Assembly: GCA_003116995.1 (NCBI GenBank) | Contig: BDSL01000052.1 | Coordinates: forward strand, 62,001-126,000 | DNA length: 64,000 nucleotides | Source of the DNA: Yamagishiella unicocca | Taxonomy: Eukaryota > Chlorophyta > Chlorophyceae > Chlamydomonadales > Volvocaceae | Direction of reading: 5' to 3' | Shown here: piece by piece, positions 33,897 to 46,558 of the stretch | Numbering within the stretch: the stretch's first letter is position 1 | Layout of the letters: each line of letters begins with the position of its first letter | Notes under the pieces: model-generated | Told to the model about the DNA's origin: nothing | Seen by the model: the letters and a program-made list of their open reading frames with translations, nothing else | Databases searched by the model: none | Position numbers and translations under genes: made by a program

Positions 33897-34841
33897 GCCG
33901 CCGGTGCACTGTGATGTGCAGCCGGCGGTTTGCCCCAACCGCACGGAACGTCAGGCCTCTCGGTCGGCTTGGAGGATAGTAGTATATGCTCTGCACGGAC
34001 GAAGGCAGGAGCAGCTGTGAGGATGCGAAAGCAAACTGTCGACCGGCCGACCGGACGTTCGCGCTGCGGACGCGAATGGCGACGAGTTGGCAGAAAATCT
34101 TGGCCCAAAGTAGTTTACCGAAATGCAAAACAACATTTTCGCAAACAAAAATGTCTTGTGACAAGACACGCCTGTCAAGCACCACACCCGCCAAAAGGCC
34201 ATGCTGATATGCTTACTAGAGACAATTGAGCCGGGTAATCCTCCGCATCAGCTACGATGACTCTCTGTATGGGCAAATATGTCAATGTTTCCTCAGGTTG
34301 ATTTCGTGAACTATGCAGACCGTTGGCGCGGGCAACCCTGTATGTCGAACTTCCTGCACAAAAAGCGAAAAAACAAAACGGTGTGCAGCGATCGTGTAAA
34401 AAAAATGATATAACGTTTGCAATGTGTCCAACCATTGGTTGCCCGGCCGACCGCCAGCCTACCGGTCGGAGTGTCGCTTCGGCAGGGGGGGGGGTAGGGA
34501 TGACCCCGCGTCTACCTGGGAAGAATTTGAATATAATCAGGCTTATACTTGGATACTTGGATTTAACATGTGGACATCCGGGGCATTCACATTAGCGACC
34601 CCAGCGAAACAACGAAAACGCAAGCCAACGCAAGCCGCCACACGCGCGAAGTGAGTACGATAAGAGTAATGTATGCCAGATAAAATCCTCAGGGCGCAAG
34701 AGAAAGCAAGAGGAAACCATGCCAACCAACCCGATCCGCCAGCCAAACCTGGCCCAAGCACAGCGCTGCATGGAAAAACACGTGACAACGCTATGAAACC
34801 AACCAAGCGACTGAACTCAATCATAAGCGGGCACCTTATTT
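33897..34841. other. Intergenic: 3' of the Nudix gene, 5' of the giant minus-strand gene
   Basis: This 945-bp stretch should hold the promoter and 5' UTR of the giant gene. A weak TATA-like AGTATATGCT (plus-strand reading, 33981-33990) lies about 85-95 bases upstream of its ATG. No ORF with recognisable motifs and no TTACA signal for the Nudix gene was seen. Confidence 0.4.
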
Positions 34842-37503
34842 TCAGACTGGTGCTGCCACGGCGTTATCAACCGACTCCGCCGCGTTCGGCGGCCGCCGCG
34901 CCCCACCCAGCTCCGCCGCTGCGACGCCCTCTGCCGCACCGCAATCCATCGCACCGTGAGGGCCCGCGCGTCCTCCCTCCTCCACTCCATTCGACTTCTC
35001 CGCGCCTACCGTCACCGCCATCGCCGCCGCTGCCGCATCCCCACCCTCATCTGTTGCCTCGCACGCGCCGCCCGTCGCGTTGCTGTCCTGCCGCACTCGC
35101 ACTGCGACACCATCCCAGTAGAACGCGCTGTAATGCTGGCCGCCTGTGCAGCGCTCCTGCATTCGATGCGACACATGCGGCCAATCCAGAGAACATGTCA
35201 ATGACAGAAGGATGCGGCGTTTTGCGGACGGTCTTGAAGCCAACCTTAGAGGCGACGCAAATTATGGCGCTTCACAGGACGGCTTCAGGCGCAAGCTGAA
35301 GTGACCCATCCCGGATACTGCACCGCGCGACGCTGTCTAAACAACACCTCCGTCCCAGTCCTTCCAGTGCGGCGGTGTGCGGGGGTGATCGAAAAACCGT
35401 ACACATGACATAGGAGAAGCCATGGCATGGGCAGAAATTTGGGCAGGTCCAAATAGACACCACTTGTAGGGGACACCCAGGTCGCACCTGGAATGTGGGC
35501 TCCCTACCCAGCGCCACCTGTGCCGCGGCGATGCATATGGTTGCGGTCAGGCCCCAGATGTCGAAGTCCTGCAGCTCGGCACCAAACGTGGGGGCGAGCA
35601 CGGGAGATGTGGGGGGTGGCGTGAAAACTGTTGGCGCGAAAAAGATAGGATATGTGGGGAGGGGGGGTGGCCCCTCGACAGCCAGTGCATCATCGGACCG
35701 CAGAGGGCCTTGCGGAGCAATGATCAGCGGCGGCTGGGCGCGTAGTCAGTGGTTAGGGACTGCCAAGCGGCGAAAAAAAGGCAAGATCCGTCGTGGCGGA
35801 CCCGTCCGGGCAAAACCCTTACCCCATATTGGAACGAGTGTATCCGGTACTGGTGCTCGTCCCAGCTGATATCCCAGAACTGATGTACGGCACTTTGGTA
35901 CGCGCAGTCCTCGCCAATCGTACGGCCTGCATCACGGCCGGCGTCCACATCCCGACCTGACGCCGATGCCGCGTCCACCGCCGGCCGCCAGGTCAGGGCC
36001 GCCGGCCGTCCCGCCCCCACCGCCGCATGCAGCAGCGCCCGCCGCCGAGTCCGCCGACCGGCCCCGTCGCTGCCGTCAGCCGCTAGGGCATCCGGCTGTA
36101 CGACGTCAGCCGCGGCTGCGTTATCCACACGTGCTTCAGCCAGTTCTCCCAGGAACACGGCCAAGGGCACCGTGAAGGCCGTAGCCACCTCGTGGGGGCT
36201 AGGCTGGGGCACAAGGTCGGGCTGTAGCAGCGCTAGCACGGGCGTGACGCTAAGGTGATGCTTGGACAGCACAGGCGGCAGGGAGCAGAGCACGGTGACG
36301 CGGGCAGGGTCGATGCCAAGCTGTAGGGTGGGTAGTTGGAACCGGAGAGAGGGTTCGTCCTTGGAAATATAGCTATAGTGGGCGTGGGGAAGGTTGGGGT
36401 TGGGGGAGGGACCGGCGCCCGACGAGGGATGCGGATGAGTCAGGGCCTCCGTTGGGTGCTCCATACAGCATTGCGCCCGTTCAGCAGCGCCCGCACTGGC
36501 CCATGCGATCAGTCACCCGGCGGCTGCACCCGGGTCCCTCATGCTCCCCAGCTGCAACGTGGCCCGCCCAACGCGCATCGAATGACGTGGCGACTTCCTC
36601 TGCCGGGATGAGTCAGTCGGGCATGGCGCCGCATTGAGTCGTACCCAAGGCGCCGCGTTGAGTCGTACCTCCTCGTTCGCCTCGCGTAATGCAGTAGCCA
36701 CGTCGTCTCGGTCGCCCTCGTCCCGCTTACCTGTGGAGGGTGTTTTGGAGCCCCCGGGCGCTGGCGATCACTGACCCGCACCCCACAAGTCCTCCACTCG
36801 GCCTGGGCCTTTCCACCCCAGCCGCGAGGTATCATACTTCAATAGGCACACTTCTAAGGTACGTTTCAGAGCTACTTTTCAGAGCTACGTTTCAGAGCTA
36901 CGTTTCAGAGCTACTTTTCAGAGCTACGTTTCAGAGCTACGTTCCAGAGCTACGTTTCAGAGCTACGTTTCAGAGCTACGTTTCAGAGCTACGTTTCTGA
37001 TGACCCTTTTTGAGGTACGGTACACGAGGCCACACCGGCGCTTACCGCCAGGCAGGCACACCTCCCCTCCGTGGCTCGTCAGCCGCGCGGAGCGCTGCGT
37101 CAGGAGCACACGCACCACGCCGCTCCGGTCCTCGAACAGCCCCACCAGCACAGCGGCGGCTCGGGATGAGACCTGGCGCGTGGCAGCAGGGCGCAGCCAA
37201 AGGCGCCATGACTGGGTACGGTGCGTAAGGCGGTGCGGGGGTTGGCAGCGAGGCTACTGCCCAGCTGGCAGGTGATACCATAGATGGTACCTGCCTCGCG
37301 GTCCCTTTTAACACACCGCAAAGATGCCACAACTGCTCCGTCCAGGCACGGCGCCCCAACAGGCTCCCTACCGGCGGGAATTCAGCCCCAGGCCGCGCCC
37401 GCAACCTCTCGGCGACCGCGGCAAGTCGTTCCTGATGCGGGGGCCAGGCGCTGCCGCCGTTGCCACGGGGACAGCTACCAGCCTGCTCCAAACTGGACTG
37501 CAT
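34842..37503 (-). CDS. Nudix hydrolase, CoA pyrophosphatase type (plant NUDX11/15/22-like)
   Basis: Six exons: 37503-37291, 37172-37046, 36730-36669, 36320-35823, 35568-35488 and 35156-34842; phases agree, 432 codons (431 aa). Residues 94-114 read LLTQRSARLTSHGGEV followed by CLPGG, the CoAse signature. The Nudix box is completed across two junctions: GGKRDEGDRDD, then REANEELGI formed from exons 3 and 4, with the metal-binding glutamates intact. Later YRIHSFQYG and DFDIWGLTATICI match the plant family's C-terminal core. Such enzymes hydrolyse CoA or acyl-CoA to phosphopantetheine and adenosine 3',5'-bisphosphate in mitochondria, plastids or peroxisomes. The start is the first ATG; the frame is open upstream to 37857 but lacks another ATG, so a targeting peptide from an upstream exon is possible. 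Unusual: a low-complexity Ala/Asp insertion in exon 4 (about residues 175-260) and an Ala/Gly-rich tail. The gene is not obviously linked in function to its giant neighbours. Confidence 0.85.
36865..37000. repeat. 13-bp minisatellite in intron 2 of the Nudix gene
   Basis: About ten copies of AGAGCTACGTTTC, some with ACTTTTC or CGTTCC variants, sit just downstream of the exon-2 donor. Confidence 0.85.
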
Positions 37504-40500
37504 TCGCGACGCTTGCGCTTCTGACACTGGTCGCAATGCCCGCCCCGCGCTGGCCTGGCGGCTGTGCGTCCCCTTAGCATGCGCCGCCGCAGATTCCGAC
37601 GCTGAAGCTGCCGCCAAAGCCAGCGGCGGCTTCACTGCTGCTGTTGTTGGGCGTGAGGGCTGGTGTGCGGGGCCGTAGCGTCGGGATGACGTGCGCGTCT
37701 CGTAGCAAAGCCAAAATGTGCCCACTGCGGGGTGACAACCCCTGGGAGCCGACACTGCCAGTGGTGTGCACGGCTGCGCTGGTCGACCCAAACCAAACAG
37801 CACGGGTGCCGCTGCAGATCCACCTAGCAGCAGGATCCGCCTGGCAGCAGGATCCACGGGCGGTTTGTGCCCTGTACGGGGCGGCGGCGGAGGGCGCGAG
37901 GGACGAGCGTTTAAGCAGTGTATTGTATTGCGTTACAGGAGTAAGGCCCCGAAGCCCTTCCCCTAATCCCCATAAACCGAGGTCAAGGGGCGCCAATATA
38001 AACGATTTAGAGTAAACAGTACGGGTTTAAGCGACTGTGGCGTGATGCATGGTCATAAGACAGCGTTGGCGACAGCGTCCCAGGCTGATGCGGACCCAGC
38101 GGCAGGATGCGAGCGTCGGGGTTGGTGAGCTAAGGGGCGAGAAACGAGGCACGCGAGGGATGCGGGCCCTAGGGAGGTGAAGGCCAGCATGTGGTGAAAA
38201 GCCAGCTGCCTGGACATAAGCGCGGACCTTCAGCGCGCACGCGATGGCTGGCCCAAGGAGAGCTGGCCTGTGAAGTGGCGCCGACGGTATGGCTGCGGAA
38301 CCCCAAGACCCGGAGGTAGAAGACGAGGTCGTAGCCGGGGATGTTGCCACAGCCGTAGAAAAAGCAGGAACGCGATACGGGATGCACGGGGGTGCACGGA
38401 GGTCCCCAAGGCTGTGGGCAGTTGGCAAGGATTGTGCGGAGGGGCGGTAGCGAGTAAGGTTTGTTGAAGTCTACGGTACAAGGCGCAGGAAAGTGCGGCG
38501 TGTGAACGGGCTGGGCAAGCACCCAGTCGATGCCATAAGCAATGCAACTGCGTGGGGTGCCGTTGTGGGGTTCGTCTCCTGTCGGTTTAGACGCGATGCG
38601 ATGCGGTTGTGGACCGGACCGGACCTGCAGCGACGAGGTTGTGACGAGGTTGTCAATAATTATACTTTTGGGACGTACAGCGGTCGGGTGTGGTGTCCTC
38701 GGCTGCAGGTCGACCCGGGAGGGCTTGGCAGCTGGCGTTACGGCCGACCCCGCCCCCCCCCCCCGGGGTGAACCCCCCGGCACCCAGGAGATTGTCCAAA
38801 TATCGTGAGTGCCCAACAATACACGTCGGATTCCACGATGAAAAGCGCCACAGCGTGGCTGGGTTCGGACGCAGCGGCTCACCTTTCGTTTTTGCCTTCG
38901 AAGTGCGCACATGCGCCGCGTTGGCGCTGTAGGTCGGTATTCTCACGTGACACAGGAAATGAAGACGATACCAGTCATGCTGTTGATTGAGGGATACACG
39001 CGTTATACCGGTATTTCGATTCGGCCGATGATGCAGATACACAATGCCGGTAGCAGTGCCAAACTATTGACCCAGCGATTTGCACTTGGACTAGGGTTTA
39101 TCTGGAGGTGCATGTCTCCTTGGATGGCTTGGAAGCGTTTAATTTCGTGTTTTGGCGTACGACTATGATCCACGTGGGGCCTCATGCACATGTAAATGTT
39201 ACATTTGCAAAGCATATCGCATGTTAACAATAGCACACTAATTCCTATGCCAAATCTAACTGGTTTCCAGTTCCTCTACGAGCCCACTGTCCACATTCAA
39301 ACTGCAGCATTACATTCAGAAGGCAACCGTAATAAGTCGTATTCAAAAGCAGATAATAATCAGGACTACACTTAGGGGAGAACCAACTGGTGGGCTGTCG
39401 GCGCCCTTGCGTGCCTTGCGTCTGGCAAGCAAGCAACACCTACACCTGATCCCGCACGGAAGGCGATCTTCTGCCTTCCTTACAATTGGGTGGTTCCAAG
39501 CAGCTCAGTTTGGACCCAAGGCGCACGGCCGTGCACGATAAAGACATGATACTACAGGGGTATCCCGTGTATTGCGGCCGCTCTGACATAAAGTCTTATT
39601 AGCGCGCCAGGAGCCCATAACGAACCCTCGTACCCATTTTTAGGCAGGGTTTCGTGCTCGGTTGCTGGCTTGGGCATTTCACCGGCCTTCTAGCGCTGTC
39701 CTGGTGCCCGCAGGCAACTACGCCTAACATGGGGCGCAACAACGGAGTCACGAGAAACGTGCGCGAGGTTACCTCGGCACCTGCAGCAGAAGAGACCTCC
39801 GTTGGGAGACCTCCTCTGGGAGACCAGCAGCACTTGCCTTGTTGTCATGGCGAATCCGAGGCTCAAGGGGTGCTGCTGCCTAACTTGGTCTATACCTGTT
39901 AAACACCTGACGGCAACCTCGCAGGCTTTGATTTCCTTCCGTGAGTTTTAGGGAACGCCTTCGTCCCCAGCACTCCTTGCACGAGGCCTTGTTGAGGGTG
40001 ACTGATGATAAAACCTGCCATATTGATTGTATTTAAGGGCACAATATATCGTGTTGCGGATATCTGTTCTCCTCTCCCCTGGTAAAATTGTTATGACGCT
40101 GATCTTTTCCGTCCATGGCTTTCCATGCAGGTCTAGTGCAGGCCATGGGGCTTGCATGCTGTGCATGCGGGCTGTGTACACGCTTCTGGCCACAGGCGTC
40201 CAGCAGGCAGGTCGTCGTGAACGGGCATGGTGGATCTTATGTTGCATTCACGGTGTATTGCCATATGGCCTGTCAGCACGTAAGGAAGGGCTTGTCGCCA
40301 GGATGTGTCAGGTGTTCACTTGATCGTAGCCCAACCGAACACGTCCGGGCAAGAGTCGGACAGGGCTCCCGGGTGCACAGGTGCATATGATGCATATGAG
40401 GTTTTTCTGTGCTGGGCGTGTCTGCGGTAGACGGACAAGTCCTCGTAGCCCTGGCCATGTTAGGCGAGCCCCTTGCCGGTACCATGACTCTGCGCCTGAC

Positions 40501-41366
40501 CGTCTCGGCGATTTTCCCCTGTGCAATAAAGAGCCCTATATTGCAAATTGGCTTCCGGCCGATAATCTATCTGTCACATCATTCTTGCCAATGACGTGCT
40601 ATGCGTCTTCTTTCTTTGTCCTTTCCATTCTCGAATCAGCTCCGAGCGCTCGTTGGCTGGAATTGCGGGTCTAAAAGTAGCATTCATTGCGCCGTTGGAA
40701 TAATGCTTTGCTGCTGTACATAATCACTTTGAAACGCTCCTGGGCTGCAGTCCCTAACCGCCTACTAAGGCTAGTCCTGGCTAGTTCGTTGGCGCTGTTT
40801 TCGATTACCGGTACTTGGCACTAGTGTCCCGCGTAGCAAAACAAACAATCACTGGCGTCTCTTTATCTTATGTGTTTCGGCTCCGGTATGCTTGACTTCT
40901 CTCTGCCTGCGAAACGACACTCCGGGCACGTGAAACGTCCGGACGCGTAACCAGCCTATATATGAGCCAATGGCTAGCTTTTTTATACATATTTAAATTC
41001 AAGTTTACATATCAAGCGATAAGTAAGACATCATACTTGTGCATCCCTCCTCAAGAGTCGTCCATCAGAACCGTGAGTACCGGTACTTTGCGGCTGGCAA
41101 GCGGATAACTTAACGCCTGCATTCTAACATTAAATCCCGACATTGATTCGTGTGTTTACTGAGTTATCTTGGCGCTGTCGATGCAGGACGTATCGGCGGA
41201 AAACGGCGCTTCCCGCACAAGCTACGAGAATCTAGTCGGCCACCATTCATATTTTGCTCCATTCTTTTGAATGCAATTTATAGAACGATCTGATTAGCAG
41301 TGCGTCAGCACACGGGCTTCATCGCACGCCACGCCGTGCTTATTATTGTCAGCGGTCCTCAACGGT
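37504..41366. other. Divergent intergenic region between the Nudix gene and the plus-strand giant gene
   Basis: This 3.9-kb stretch has no gene I can support. It holds the open frame upstream of the Nudix ATG (to 37857) and a motif-free 247-codon ATG ORF at 38169-38912 minus that I judge doubtful. It also has a poly-C run near 38755, three TACCGGTA palindromes (39006, 40806, 41078) and an AT-rich patch (about 40975-41035). A TATA-like TTTATAG at 41277-41283 lies 84 bases before the ATG at 41367. The AT-rich end probably carries the promoter of the plus-strand giant gene. Confidence 0.5.
41277..41283 (+). promoter_or_regulatory. Possible TATA box of the plus-strand giant gene
   Basis: TTTATAG in a locally AT-rich context, 84 bases upstream of the first ATG. 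Weak evidence, no mapped transcription start. Confidence 0.2.
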
Positions 41367-44300
41367 ATGAGGCGCCGTTTTGGCAACCATGGTAGCCATT
41401 CCCGCTTATCTATGTCCAATCGGCAGCAAGGATGCTTTACAGATGTAAAGGCAGGCATAACGGTTGCGTCATTTGGCAGCACAGTGCAATCCGATGGAAA
41501 GCGTCAGCAAGGCTACTGTCATGCGCGAGCGCAGGCCAGCTGCAATGTGCCTCGACGTGGAGCGGTTTGGAAAACCGCATTTGCCGTCGTTCCATCCTTA
41601 GCGTTGCTCCTGGTCATCGGGTGCCTGCTGCCCTGCACTATGGCGGAATCCTCGTACGGTCCATTCAACTCAGCTGATGATATCAACGAACAACGTGAGG
41701 CCCCCGACAGCACTGTTAGCTCGCTGGCTCTTCAATTATTCTGCCCGATCTTCTAAAGGACCTTCCCGCCTTCCCATTCTTGTGGATTTTTCCGGCGCGC
41801 AGACAAGGGCCTCCTCAGCTTTATCCTGAGCGGCAACACCAGCTTCTGGAGCCGGCCTGAGGTGGCTACCCGCATTGGCTTCGGGACTGCACCCTGGCGC
41901 TGCATCAGCCGCTGCAGCGCGCAGTACTACAGCTCGGCAGCGGCGTGTGCCCCTGACTGCGCCAACCAGACGTACTGCGAGCCGGGAGGTAGGGTGTTGT
42001 GAGGTGATAGGCGGGCGATACGTGTGTTGCCGTCGTTACGATATAATTGGGCGAGGCTGGAACCGTCAACGCCACACATAGCACCTATGTGATTTGAAGC
42101 CACATACGCGTACGGGCTAACACATTTCCTTGCTTGGTTCCATGCGTTTCTGTCCGCCATTCCACGACTGAGCAGGTGCCGCCCTCAGTGACGCGAATAC
42201 CACGTGCTGCGCCCTGAGCTTGCTGGACCAGTCGTACAGCTTCAAGCAGCCACCCCAAGGCACGCAGCCCAGTTGGTGCAGCACCTACCCTGCATGGTGG
42301 GTCCGATCTAGCGATCTGCGGTGCGAAAGGAATGATATTGGTTTTTTCGGTTGCCGGCTCTCTTACTTGTCATTGCATCCCTTATTATTTCCCTTGGCGC
42401 TCAACGTTTTGTTCCCGTGCCTGCCTGTCGTCATCCATCCTTGCGAGCAGGGGTACCGACCCCCGCCCCAGCGTGTGCGACTTCAACGCCTACAGCGCCC
42501 GTGGCGCCTCCCCCCCTGACGGCGCTGATGACCCGTACCTGTCCGTGGCGTGCACGCGCACTCTCACTCCCACCTTTTCGATCACTGGCTCGCAATATCG
42601 CAACGACACGGCCGCTCGCGTCATGCACTATGGCGAGGTGAAGCAGGCACCTGACGTGCTGCGCAACACGATCAAGCGCCTGTGAGTTACTCAGTTACTG
42701 GAGGTTAGGGCTCAGTGTTAGGGTCTCGTGTAAGGGTCATCTATCTATCTGTGTGTACCATATGTAATCCTAGTATGTTCGTTACCTATCTAGGCTATAT
42801 CTGCCTTGCATCCCTGCCGTCCTTTCCTTGCCGCTTTCAGCAGACACATAATCCCTCGTCCCTGTATTTATAATTGCAGCTCGCTCCGTCACACCGCTGC
42901 CTGGCACCACCCTGATATCGCCATCATTAATCCTCCTGTGTTCAGCCTGGTAGATGAGCTCGTGTGCCTGCCGCTGGAGGAAATGTGAGTGGCAGCAGGT
43001 GTTGCGCGGTTTACCAAGTCAAGTCTGATTGGAAAACGATTTATCGATGCGCTCGTGTTCGGGAGCGCTATTCGCATCCTTACGCGCTACACCGCTGAAG
43101 AGGACGAGCCAGTGCGCCCAGCGTTATTTGATGCGTATGGGGCTGTCGGTTCGCGTCTTCATGTTTGCGCTTACCTGACCCATCTGCCTGTTGCCTATGG
43201 TCCGGCATCATGCCGTCGCTTTTGGTCATCCGTCACCTGATTACATATCTTGCGCTTGACTCTGCCTCTTCGCCTCCCTTTTCCCCGCTCTCCTCTCAGC
43301 TACTTCGAGGACGTAACATTCCGCCGAGAGCACTGGGTGCAGGCCACATATGAGGACCAGAGGGGGATCGGTGGTGTCTCTTGGGACCTGTAAGTGCCTT
43401 GGGCGTGAAAGCCAACTGGGGGGCATGACGGTCCATTGTTGCTGCCGCTGTGCGCTGTTCACCACCGGCTAGATAGCTAGATAGCTATCCGCTGTTTTTT
43501 TGGGTTGAGCGCCTGCAAGCCCCTGGTCACTGTTTACGGCTTGCGGCTTGCATCGCAGGTTCGACTACAAGACTTGGGCCTCCGATCCGAAGCTCAATCA
43601 ATCCGGCCAGACAGGCGCAGGCAATTACTTCAGCTTAATGCAATGTGAGTGCCATGTCTTCAGGCCGCTAACGTCGCTTGTGCGAACGTGCATGGTGTGC
43701 GCGCGTCACGCAACGCGGCCCGGGACCGTGACTGTGTCACCTGAAATGCGTGGGTACTTTCAGAAGTGCCTCAACGCACGGGTGGAGCAAGAGGACAGCA
43801 CGGTGACGACAACAGTTACCAACGGACATATACGTACATGGGGGCAGTGTTACGCGCACTTCATAACCTTCATTCTGCTGCCGATAACCCCGTGCACGTA
43901 TCTGGCGCGCCCATGCATTTGCCATGCATGTGCAGCGGACGAGGGTGTCGTGCAGGCGTCGGTGAGGCCTAACACTACCAGCCTCAACCCCAAGCTGGCG
44001 CTCCGCAGTCATGCCATGCAAACATGCACGTTCTCCCCTTTCGCGGAGCTCAATGCGATCAGGTGCGCAGTGAGGCCTTTAGGCTCTGTCTGACCCCAGG
44101 CACGTCCCTGCTGCCTGCTTGCGCAGCTCATTGCTCGATTGCGTGCAGGTAGGCCGCTTGCGGTCCGCCTTTCTGCGCCAAACCTCCGCGTGTGTGGCCC
44201 AAGTATTACGTCGATGCCTTCCGTGTGCACCTGACCCCCACCTCGTGTCTACCTGTATGTACCCGCAGGTGGACTGGTCGGGCGCGCCAGGATTGGAGCG

Positions 44301-46527
44301 CGGCGCTTCGCAATGCGCTGTCGTCTGTGAGCTACGGCAACCAGACCCTGCCCAGGGGCTGGCTGCCCGACGTGGCTGACCCCGTGGCTGCTCGGAAGTT
44401 CCTGCCCGACACTTTGCGCCGCATCACCATCAAGCGCACGCACGACTATAAACACGGGGATCCGTGGTGGTACAGCCAACCTGCGATTGACGGCCAGCTG
44501 CCCGCCGAGTGGGCTTTGTTTGGCAACCTCGAGCACATGTGAGTATAGTTACAAGGGTGCTGCTTCCCGCTCTTCCCTCCTCAACATCGTGTACGGTACC
44601 TATCTTTCACTTACAATTATACTTATGCGTCCAGCTCTTTCCCATGCAGCCCCCTCCCAGTCCCCAATCCACGCTGAAATATGTATCCTGCCAGCCTGTC
44701 GGTCACTTAGCCTTGCATGACACGCGTTCCTACGCAGCTGCCTTTTTACGTGTCGCCCTGATCACGCGCACACGCCCGCAGAGACCTGAGTGATGAGATG
44801 GGAATGGGCAGGATCGATGGCCCCATCCCCAGCACCTGGCTCATGATGACCAAGCTTCACACAATGTAAGGTGGCGCGCAGGGCGAGGACGGCAGCCCTG
44901 TGCGCTATGTATCACCGAATGCTAAAAAAAGGAGCGTGCGTGGAAGCTACTCTTGCTCACTGCGGCCCGTGCCAGCGGATGTGGGATGTACGCACGTTGT
45001 GTCGGGCTGTATTAATTGATGCACCTTGATGCACCACGCACGCACGCTTCCGCCGGTAGTGTCGTTTAAAATCCTGCTGATTGGGCTGCCTTCCTTACTG
45101 CATTTATCCCCTCCTGCGGTACACAGCAACATGACGGGCCATCCAAACTTCTGCAAGGACTGGCACAGGTGAGTGGAACTGGGATCTATGTCCCAGATAC
45201 CTGCAGTGGGCTGCGTCGTACTTATTCCGCTTCGGAGTACGATATGCGGCAAGCAGCGACGAAACTGGGGTCGAAGGACGAGGTAGCTCATACGCCGTCT
45301 TTCGCACAACTCCTGACTAGCTGAATTGTGGCAAGCTCGACCTACACACAGTGCTGCACATGGTGCAGGCGGCACGCTCCTCGACTGCAGATTGCGAGAG
45401 TACCGGTACCCTCATTGCTCTTCGATCCCGACTGGCCGCCTGAATTCGCAGGATTGTTTCATATCAGATCATGAAGTATTACAGAGCATCGGGAGTCGCT
45501 GGCACATGGTCATTGACGCGCTACTACGGTCCCATCAACTCCACCGACAAAGCCTTCCAGTATAACGTCACCGTTTCGAACCTTGACGGGTACGGATGGC
45601 AGTGGTACGACAACAATACCGGTGAAGGTGAGCCTGGCACGTGCCGTTACCTGGCGTTAGTTGTTGGCATCATAGATAGGTTGTGGTTTGCGGATAATTG
45701 TTGGCATCATAGATAGGTTGTGGTTTGCGGATAATTGCAATTGTTACTACATCCCCTACAATCATGCATTTCCCATTGTCCGCTCGCTTACTGATGCCCT
45801 CGCTTACTGACGCCCGCAGCTGGTTACGTCAACGTGATTGCGCCGGACGGCAAGTGCTGCTGGGACACGTACTCCTCGCAGTTTAAGAACCGCAACTACA
45901 CGATTGAGGGTCCGTCCGGCGTGGACGGCCCAGGCGACTACACCGGCGTGTTTTACGAGCGCCAGGAGTTCTGTGAGAAGAGCCCGCCCATCGTGCCGCT
46001 CCCGCCGCAGCCCGCGGCAGCTCTTCACCCGCCCGATGCGCCCTCGGCGCCTCCATTCCCTCCCGCTGCTTCTGGCACTGTGATGAACCCGCCCCGGCCT
46101 CCACGCCTCCCGCCGTTGCCGCCATCCTCGCCGCTGCGTGTCGCACCTCCGCAGCCACCCCTGCCTCCCACGGCGCCCGGGAAATGGCCCGGAGCGTGGC
46201 CTTTCCGGTCACCCCGGCCTCTTCCACCGCAACCTCCATCCCCCCCAAAGCCGCCTCCATCACCAGCACCCCCGCCGCGGTCTTCGAGCCCGCCAACACC
46301 GCGGCCCCCACCACCTCGGCCTCCCCCACGCCCCCCATCACCACCACCACCACGGCCTCCATCACCGCCGCGGCCCCCGTCACCCCTGCCATCGCCGCCG
46401 CCATCGCCACCCCTGCAATCGCCGCCGCCATCGCCGCCCCCGTCACCCCTGCCACCGCCGCCGCCATCGCCAACACCATCGCCGCCGCCGTCGCCGCTGC
46501 CGCCGTCGCCGTCTCCATCGCCGGCGC

Positions 46528-46558
<31 letters not shown>

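Noticed and set aside
38169..38912. 247-codon ATG-initiated minus-strand ORF in the 37.5-41.4 kb gap
   Set aside because: Composition resembles chance open frames in GC-rich DNA; no domains, membrane pattern or splice context. Kept only as a note.
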